Source: Bordetella parapertussis
GTDB lineage: Bacteria; Pseudomonadota; Gammaproteobacteria; Burkholderiales; Burkholderiaceae_C
Direction: 5' to 3'
DNA: 10,635 nucleotides
NCBI GenBank assembly: GCA_945900695.1
Contig: CAMDJU010000080.1
Location: 1 to 10,635, forward strand
Positions 6,069 to 10,635 of the stretch are shown here, one piece after another. The first letter of the stretch is position 1, and each line of letters opens with the position of its first letter. Made by a program: the position numbers and the translations under genes. The notes under the pieces were generated by a model. That model was not told the DNA's origin. It worked only from the letters and a program-made list of their open reading frames with translations, and searched no databases.

Positions 6069-7726
6069 ACTCCAGCCGACCATCCACCCCCGATGTGATT
6101 TTTCATAACGGGCGCATCCACACATGTGACGCTCAAACGGGCACGGTGCAGGCCTTGTCCATTGTTGGAAACCGTGTGCAGGCCGCAGGTCAGACTGAAG
6201 ATCTTCTGAATTCAGCAGATCCAAGCACGCAGATCATTGATTTAAAGGGTGGTTGCGTGATTCCTGGCTTAACCGATGGCCACGCACACATGGACCGAGA
6301 GGGCTTGCGGCACCAGTTGCCCAGTTTGCAACACGCCAATTCCTTGCAGGATGTTCTGGATGCCATAGCTGATGAGGCGCAACAGCGTCCCGAAGGCGCA
6401 TGGATTTTGACCCAACCAATCGGGCAACCGCCGGAATTTTCCACCGATGTTTCGCATTTAATGCCCACGCGTTTCGATCTGGATCGCGTAAGCCCAAAGC
6501 ATCCCGTGTTGATTCGTCCGATTTGGGGGTATTGGTCAAATTCGGTGCCCTTTGCGTGTGTGGCAAACAGCTTGGCATTGAAGCTGGCGGGTATTGGCCC
6601 AGATACGCGCTCGCCAAGCGACGAAGTTGTCATCGACAAGGACGCATCGGGGCAACCGACCGGCATTTTTTGGGAAAAAAGTTTGGTCCCACTGGTTGAG
6701 CATACCTTGATGCGCTGTGCGCCTGGGTTTTCATGGGCGCAACGTGAGGCGGCCTTGCTGCATGGCATGTCCGCGTACAACAAAACCGGAACCACATGCG
6801 TCTTTGAAGGCCATGGGGTTGCCAGTGAAGTCATACAAGCCTACAAATCGGTTCATTCATCAGGCAAGAGCACGGTCAGGGCCTTGCTCACCTTCAGTCC
6901 CAATTGGCATTTGAATGGTCAGGGTGATGCTGCACTGCTTTTGAAAGATTGGGCCGCCTGGGTCGGTCGAAATGGCAGTGGAGACGATTTTCTGAGGGTT
7001 CAAGGGCTCTATGCAGAAATCGACTCAGATCCGCACAACAATCGGCTCCGAGCGCTCAATCACCCTTGTACCGGGTGGGCTGGTTTCCAAGCCGGGTGTG
7101 CATTGCCTTTGGACATGATGAAGGTATTGGTTCAAGAGGCGGCGCGAAGCGAAATTCGCTTGTGTGGAATTTGGCCCAATCTTCTGGCGCTGTTTGAACA
7201 GGCCAATCAAGTCCATCCCATTGCACCCATGCGTTGGGTATTGGGCCATCAACGGTTTTTGACCCGCGATCAAATCGCCCGCATCAAAGATTTGGGCATT
7301 GTGCTCACCACCCACACCAATCGGCATATCTACAAAGACGGCGACCGCATGTTGCGAGAAGGCTTTCATGACTTGAACGATTTGGTGCCACTGCGAAGCC
7401 TCACTGAGAGCGGCGTACCGGTGGCGTTTGGGAGTGACAATTTACCGCCTTCCTTGTTCCATCCCATGTGGCACGCCAGTGCCCGAAAAAGCCGTGGTGG
7501 TCAGGTGGTGGGTGAATCTCAAGCCATTTCAAGAAGCCAAGCTTTAGAAATCGCCACCCAAGGCGGCGCATATTTGTGTTTCGATGAAGAAAAACGCGGT
7601 CGCCTGGCCCCGGGTTTCTTGGCTGATTTGTCATTGCTCACCGCAGACCCTTTATCATGCGCCGAAGAAGAGTTGCCGCATATTCAAGCCACCAAAGTGA
7701 TGGTGAACGGTCAATTTGTTTTGTAG
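6065..7726 (+). CDS. YtcJ-like amidohydrolase
   Basis: Metal-dependent amidohydrolase of 553 residues, the usual size of the YtcJ/AmdF-like group that hydrolyses formamide and amide bonds. The N-terminal beta-domain begins [11 protein letters not shown] and leads to the first metal motif [12 protein letters not shown] (66-77; H73, H75). GHQRFL (394-399) carries the H of the usual EH/GH motif, [11 protein letters not shown] (453-463) holds the conserved catalytic Asp (D458), and the C-terminal strand is [14 protein letters not shown]. The place where YtcJ proteins usually show H-A-I-G-D reads LCGIWPN (366-372), so a metal-ligand His appears to be Cys. [10 protein letters not shown] (417-426) is another distinctive stretch. 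The start is TTG 6065 inside the previous gene's stop (TTGA); a later GTG at 6095 would cut the first strand. No signal peptide. Base composition is lower in GC than upstream genes. Substrate unknown; an amide of a carboxylate taken up by the adjacent Bug receptor is a reasonable guess. Confidence 0.88.
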   Translation: MNSSRPSTPDVIFHNGRIHTCDAQTGTVQALSIVGNRVQAAGQTEDLLNSADPSTQIIDLKGGCVIPGLTDGHAHMDREGLRHQLPSLQHANSLQDVLDAIADEAQQRPEGAWILTQPIGQPPEFSTDVSHLMPTRFDLDRVSPKHPVLIRPIWGYWSNSVPFACVANSLALKLAGIGPDTRSPSDEVVIDKDASGQPTGIFWEKSLVPLVEHTLMRCAPGFSWAQREAALLHGMSAYNKTGTTCVFEGHGVASEVIQAYKSVHSSGKSTVRALLTFSPNWHLNGQGDAALLLKDWAAWVGRNGSGDDFLRVQGLYAEIDSDPHNNRLRALNHPCTGWAGFQAGCALPLDMMKVLVQEAARSEIRLCGIWPNLLALFEQANQVHPIAPMRWVLGHQRFLTRDQIARIKDLGIVLTTHTNRHIYKDGDRMLREGFHDLNDLVPLRSLTESGVPVAFGSDNLPPSLFHPMWHASARKSRGGQVVGESQAISRSQALEIATQGGAYLCFDEEKRGRLAPGFLADLSLLTADPLSCAEEELPHIQATKVMVNGQFVL

Positions 7727-7753
7727 CTTGTCAATTCACAGAAAGTCCAGATC

Positions 7754-8746
7754 ATGATGAAAAAAATGCGTCAATTTTTAGGCCCGGCCGTAGCGCTCCT
7801 TGCGGGTGTTTTGACTTTAAGCCCCAGCTTATCTGCCGATGCGGACAGCTGGCCGAATCGCCCTGTTCGGGTTGTCATCCCATATGCGCCTGGTAACACC
7901 GGGGACATCACATTCAGGCTGATTCAAAATCAACTGGAAGCCAAATTTGGTGTCCGCTTTTTGATCGATAACAAAAGCGGGGCCTCTGGAAACATCGGCG
8001 CAGAAGACGTTGTCCGCTCTGCTGCGGATGGGTACACATTGCTGCTGGGCGCAACAAACAACTACGTGACCAATTCTTCATTGATCAAAGGCATGCGATT
8101 TGACCCCGTGAAGGATTTGGCGCCCATCTCCATGATCAGTAATGCACCCTCGGTGGTTGTGGTCAACGCCAATATGCCGGTCAACACATTGACCGAGTTG
8201 ACTGCATTGGCAAAGAAAGAGGTTGGCAAATTGGCATTTGCATCGCCTGGAAACGGTACACCACCTCATCTTGCGGCTGAGCTGTACAAACAGTTGACGG
8301 GTGTTGAGTTGATCCACGTGCCTTACCGCGGCTCTGCCCCAGCGGTTCAGGGTTTGCTGGGCGGAGACACGCAAATTTACATGACGGCCCTGAGCTCGGT
8401 GGCTGGCAATATCAATGCGGGCAAATTAAAGGCGCTGGCAGTTGCTGGGCCACAGAGACTCGCTGTTTTACCCAATGTCCCCACTTCAGCGCAGCAAGGC
8501 ATCCCAGAGTTGATCACGGGCAACTGGTGGGGACTCTCAGCGCCCCTGGGCACCGACAGCAAAATCATTCAAAAATTGGCTGATGCCATCCAAGTCATCT
8601 TGAACGATCCAACCGTCAAGCAAAAGTATTTTGAATTGGGGGTCAGCCCGGTGGGCAGCTCTCCGTCTGAGTTTGCCAAGCAAATCGCGCAAGAAGCCAT
8701 GGTTTGGAAAAAAGTCATTGCCCGCTCAGGCCTTCAGCCCGAGTGA
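7754..8746 (+). CDS. Bug/TctC-family periplasmic solute receptor (first copy)
   Basis: Tripartite tricarboxylate transporter substrate-binding protein of 330 residues. A Sec signal peptide is plain: MMKKMRQ, a hydrophobic core (GPAVALLAGVLTL) and probable cleavage around residues 28-30 (SLSADA). The mature part shows the Bug pattern: WPNRPVRVVIPYAPG (33-47), NKSGASGNIGAEDVVRSAADGYTLLLG (73-99), FDPVKDLAPI (116-125), HVPYRGSAPAVQGLLGG (188-204), GKLKALAVAGPQRLAVLPNVPT (223-244) and W-G-L-S-A-P (259-264). Bug proteins bind carboxylates, amino acids or aromatic acids in the periplasm; the loop APGNTGD here lacks the common P-G-G and may alter ligand contacts. ATG 7754 and ATG 7757 are both possible starts and neither has a strong ribosome-binding site. 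It follows the amidohydrolase by 27 bases and shares its lower GC, so the two are probably cotranscribed. No TctA or TctB gene is in the window. Confidence 0.94.
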   Translation: MMKKMRQFLGPAVALLAGVLTLSPSLSADADSWPNRPVRVVIPYAPGNTGDITFRLIQNQLEAKFGVRFLIDNKSGASGNIGAEDVVRSAADGYTLLLGATNNYVTNSSLIKGMRFDPVKDLAPISMISNAPSVVVVNANMPVNTLTELTALAKKEVGKLAFASPGNGTPPHLAAELYKQLTGVELIHVPYRGSAPAVQGLLGGDTQIYMTALSSVAGNINAGKLKALAVAGPQRLAVLPNVPTSAQQGIPELITGNWWGLSAPLGTDSKIIQKLADAIQVILNDPTVKQKYFELGVSPVGSSPSEFAKQIAQEAMVWKKVIARSGLQPE

Positions 8747-8840
8747 TGGCTTCGGGCATTTCAGTTTGGCCTTGGCTGATCCCAGCCAGGCACTTTCATT
8801 GGGTTAATCGGCACATCGTCCGTGCCTTACTGGATTTCAA
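8747..8840. other. Short intergenic gap between the two Bug genes
   Basis: Ninety-four bases with no gene. A perfect hairpin TGGCTG (8773-8778), loop ATCC, CAGCCA (8783-8788) is present but lacks a T tract, so it is not a convincing terminator. No good promoter hexamer pair was seen before the second Bug gene. Confidence 0.4.
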
Positions 8841-9872
8841 ATGCATGAATTGACATTGCGCAAAGTGCTCAAAAGCCTTCTCTCCCCACTGCTTGCCGCA
8901 TCGCTGCTGTCCCAGTCAGCCCTGTCGCAAACCGACGCCTTTCCTGCCAAGCCGATCCGCATCATCGCTTCCACTTCACCCGGTGGGCTGACCGATTTGC
9001 TCGCCCGCAACCTGGGGCGGCAGATGTCCGAATCGCTGGGTCAGCAGGTGGTGGTGGAGAACCGACCTGGCGCTGGAACCCTGATTGGCATGACAGCCTG
9101 TGCGCGGGCGCCTGCCGACGGCTACACCCTGTGCCTGACCGATAACCAGAGCTTGGTGTTCAATCCGCTGCTTTTCAGCAAGCTGCCCTATGACCCCAAA
9201 GGGGACTTTGTCGCCATCGGCGGCGTGGTGCGTACCCCCCATGATGTGATCGTGGCCTCGCCCACGCTGCCTGCCAACAACCTGGCCGAGGTGCTGGCCC
9301 TGGCGCGCACCAAACCCGGCACGGTGAGTTTTGCGACCTGGGGGCCGGGCAGTTTGCCGGCGATTTACTACGCCTGGATCACCCGACAAGCCGGTGTGCA
9401 AATGACGCCCGTGCCCTACAAGGGGGCCGGCCCGTCCTTTTTGGCCGTGATGACGGGCGAGGTGAATTTGGCCTATAGCAGCTTGGCCATTGCCAAGCCT
9501 GCGGCAGAAGCCGGCAAGGTCAAGCTGATCGCCGTCACGGGAAACCGTCGGGCTGCTGGCTTTCCCAGCACCGCCAGCCTGGGAGAGTCCAACAGCGACC
9601 CCAACCTGGGCACCTTCTGGGGCCTGTACGCCCCGGCCAAAACCCCCACGGCCATCGTGGCCCGGTTGAACACGGAACTCAATAAGGCGCTCTCCAGCGC
9701 TGCCTTTCAAAGCTTTGCCCAGCAGGGTTTTCTAGAGACCATGGCGGGCACGCCAGAACAATTTGCCGCCACCTTGGCGCAAGCGCAAGCCACCTCGGCG
9801 CGAACCTTCCAGACCATCGGCATCCAACCGACCGACGCGCCGTCGGATGCGCCGCAGGCGATGCCTCGTTGA
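8841..9872 (+). CDS. Bug/TctC-family periplasmic solute receptor (second copy)
   Basis: Second tripartite tricarboxylate transporter receptor, 343 residues. The signal peptide has a basic start (RKVLK), a hydrophobic core (LLSPLLAASLL) and probable cleavage near SALSQ/TDA (27-33). The Bug pattern follows: FPAKPIRIIASTSPGGLTDLLAR (34-56) with the canonical P-G-G, VVENRPGAGTLIG (71-83), ADGYTLCLTD (92-101), YDPKGDF (117-123), VPYKGAGPSFLAVMTGEV (191-208), GKVKLIAVTG (225-234) and FWGLYAPAKTP (259-269). It ends in a short Pro/Ala/Asp-rich tail (TDAPSDAPQAMPR). It shares little beyond family motifs with the Bug protein just upstream and has higher GC, so it is unlikely to be a recent tandem copy. 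The class II aldolase begins 7 bases after its stop, suggesting that the ligand is a substrate or precursor of that enzyme. ATG 8841 has no clear ribosome-binding site. Confidence 0.93.
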   Translation: MHELTLRKVLKSLLSPLLAASLLSQSALSQTDAFPAKPIRIIASTSPGGLTDLLARNLGRQMSESLGQQVVVENRPGAGTLIGMTACARAPADGYTLCLTDNQSLVFNPLLFSKLPYDPKGDFVAIGGVVRTPHDVIVASPTLPANNLAEVLALARTKPGTVSFATWGPGSLPAIYYAWITRQAGVQMTPVPYKGAGPSFLAVMTGEVNLAYSSLAIAKPAAEAGKVKLIAVTGNRRAAGFPSTASLGESNSDPNLGTFWGLYAPAKTPTAIVARLNTELNKALSSAAFQSFAQQGFLETMAGTPEQFAATLAQAQATSARTFQTIGIQPTDAPSDAPQAMPR

Positions 9873-9879
9873 GTCGGTC

Positions 9880-10617
9880 ATGGCGACACAAGAGAAACTG
9901 TTGCAGCAGCTGGCCCAGGCCTGCCGCATCCTGGAGATGGAAGGGCACGGCGACATGACGCTGGGTCATGTGTCGCTGCGCGACCCGGGTGGGCGCGGTT
10001 TCTGGCTCAAACGCAACCGCATTGGCCTGGGCGAGGTGCTGGGCCCGCAGGACTTCATCTTGGTGGGCTTTGATGGCCACAAGTTGGAAGGCGGGGGTGG
10101 ACGGCATTCGGAATGGCCCATCCACTCGCAAATCTTGTTGCGGCGGCCCGATGTGAACGTCGTGGCCCACACCCATGCCTTTCATGCCAGTGTGCTCTCC
10201 GCCTCAGGCGAGCCTTTGCTGCCCTTCACCCTGGACGCCGATTACTTTGCCAACTTGCCGCGAGACGCCACCGAGGCAGCCCTTCTGACAGCGGTGGAAG
10301 ATGGCGACACGCTGGCCCGGGCCCTGGGTCAGGATTACGCGGTGCTGATGGCCAACCACGGCATCACCTTTTGCGGCACCTCGATCGAACACGCCACCTG
10401 TGTGGGCGTCTTCCTGGAGAAAGCAGCTCGGGCGCACCTGGCCGGCATGGCCGCTGGCTTTGCGCGCAGCATGCCCACCGAAGCCACGCGCGCTCGCCGC
10501 CATGCGCAAGTGATGACGCCAGTGCACATCGAACACTCCTGGAATTTTTTCTGCCGCAAGCTCGCCAGCCTAGAGGCCACCACTGGCGGCAAGCCGGGTC
10601 CGCTGTTTTGCCCTTGA
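9880..10617 (+). CDS. Class II aldolase/adducin family protein
   Basis: Cytoplasmic protein of 245 residues with the class II aldolase/adducin fold, as in L-fuculose-phosphate aldolase, ribulose-5-phosphate 4-epimerase and several decarboxylases. The active-site residues are intact: Glu in HSEWPIHSQI (E78), the zinc pair H97 and H99 in VVAHTHAFH, and the third zinc ligand H160 in LMANHGITFCG. Other family marks are GHGDMTLGHVSLRD (22-35) and RRPDVNVVAH (88-97). This argues for a real metal-dependent lyase or epimerase rather than an adducin-like binding protein. The frame is open back into the previous gene, but ATG 9880, 7 bases after the Bug stop, gives the expected N-terminus. No typical ribosome-binding site stands before it, so translation is probably coupled. 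The substrate need not be a sugar phosphate: many such genes beside Bug receptors act on small hydroxy-acids or aromatics. Confidence 0.92.
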   Translation: MATQEKLLQQLAQACRILEMEGHGDMTLGHVSLRDPGGRGFWLKRNRIGLGEVLGPQDFILVGFDGHKLEGGGGRHSEWPIHSQILLRRPDVNVVAHTHAFHASVLSASGEPLLPFTLDADYFANLPRDATEAALLTAVEDGDTLARALGQDYAVLMANHGITFCGTSIEHATCVGVFLEKAARAHLAGMAAGFARSMPTEATRARRHAQVMTPVHIEHSWNFFCRKLASLEATTGGKPGPLFCP

Positions 10618-10630
10618 GCATCCCTGCTCA
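10615..10630 (+). terminator. Hairpin at the stop codon of the aldolase gene, possible terminator cut by the window end
   Basis: TGAGCA (10615-10620, containing the TGA stop) and TGCTCA (10625-10630) form a perfect six-pair stem around TCCC. The window ends five bases later, so any T tract is out of view. It could be the end of the operon or only a chance dyad. Confidence 0.3.
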
Positions 10631-10635
10631 GCGCT

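Noticed and set aside
8773..8788. Hairpin between the Bug genes as a terminator
   Set aside because: The six-pair stem has no following T tract, so rho-independent termination is not supported.
9763..9879. Upstream start for the class II aldolase inside the Bug gene
   Set aside because: It adds an Arg/Pro-rich stretch that is only the Bug gene read in another frame; ATG 9880 gives the family N-terminus.
1..10635. Defence system, CRISPR array, mobile element or riboswitch
   Set aside because: No spaced direct repeats, cas-like, transposase, integrase or toxin-antitoxin protein, and no aptamer-like leader was found; all long + strand frames are ordinary metabolic families.

Overview
The window reads as chromosome of a betaproteobacterium of the order Burkholderiales, most likely the Comamonadaceae (Limnohabitans/Hydrogenophaga/Rhodoferax-like). 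The grounds are high GC in most genes, a phasin very like Ralstonia PhaP, two Bug/TctC periplasmic receptors, and dense same-strand catabolic gene clusters. This is inference from protein character; no rRNA or marker gene is present. All ten genes are on the + strand. I see no tRNA, rRNA, CRISPR array, transposase, phage gene or defence system.

Region A (1-4064) is a tight four-gene run with gaps of 31, 21 and 16 bases: a class III CoA-transferase (5' end outside the window), a PuuE-like polysaccharide-deacetylase-fold hydrolase, a short-chain dehydrogenase/reductase (SDR) and an acyl-CoA dehydrogenase. Together they look like a route that activates a carboxylic acid to its CoA thioester and oxidises it. 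The SDR and the deacetylase-fold protein could handle an alcohol/ketone step and a C-N bond hydrolysis. The substrate cannot be read from the sequence. Two proteins carry non-canonical active sites: the SDR lacks the YxxxK lysine, and the deacetylase lacks the usual TFDD motif.

Region B (4065-4937) is a 243-base intergenic stretch with small repeats, a rho-independent terminator, a -10-like element and a possible operator. It leads into a phasin (polyhydroxyalkanoate granule coat) gene that ends in a very strong terminator.

Region C (4938-8746) starts directly behind that terminator. It holds an FAD-dependent oxidase of the L-2-hydroxyglutarate oxidase type, overlapping by four bases a 553-residue YtcJ-like amidohydrolase, followed by a Bug/TctC solute receptor. 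The last two genes look lower in GC than the rest. Region D (8841-10617) holds a second, unrelated-looking Bug receptor and, 7 bases later, a class II aldolase/adducin protein with an intact zinc site. A plausible reading of C and D is periplasmic capture of carboxylates or amides followed by cytoplasmic hydrolysis, oxidation and C-C cleavage. No TctA/TctB membrane partner is in the window.

The window is mainly an accessory catabolic region. The points most worth a second look are the altered active sites, the gene whose ribosome-binding site abuts a terminator, and the repeat-bearing intergenic region before the phasin. I found no clearly new type of system.
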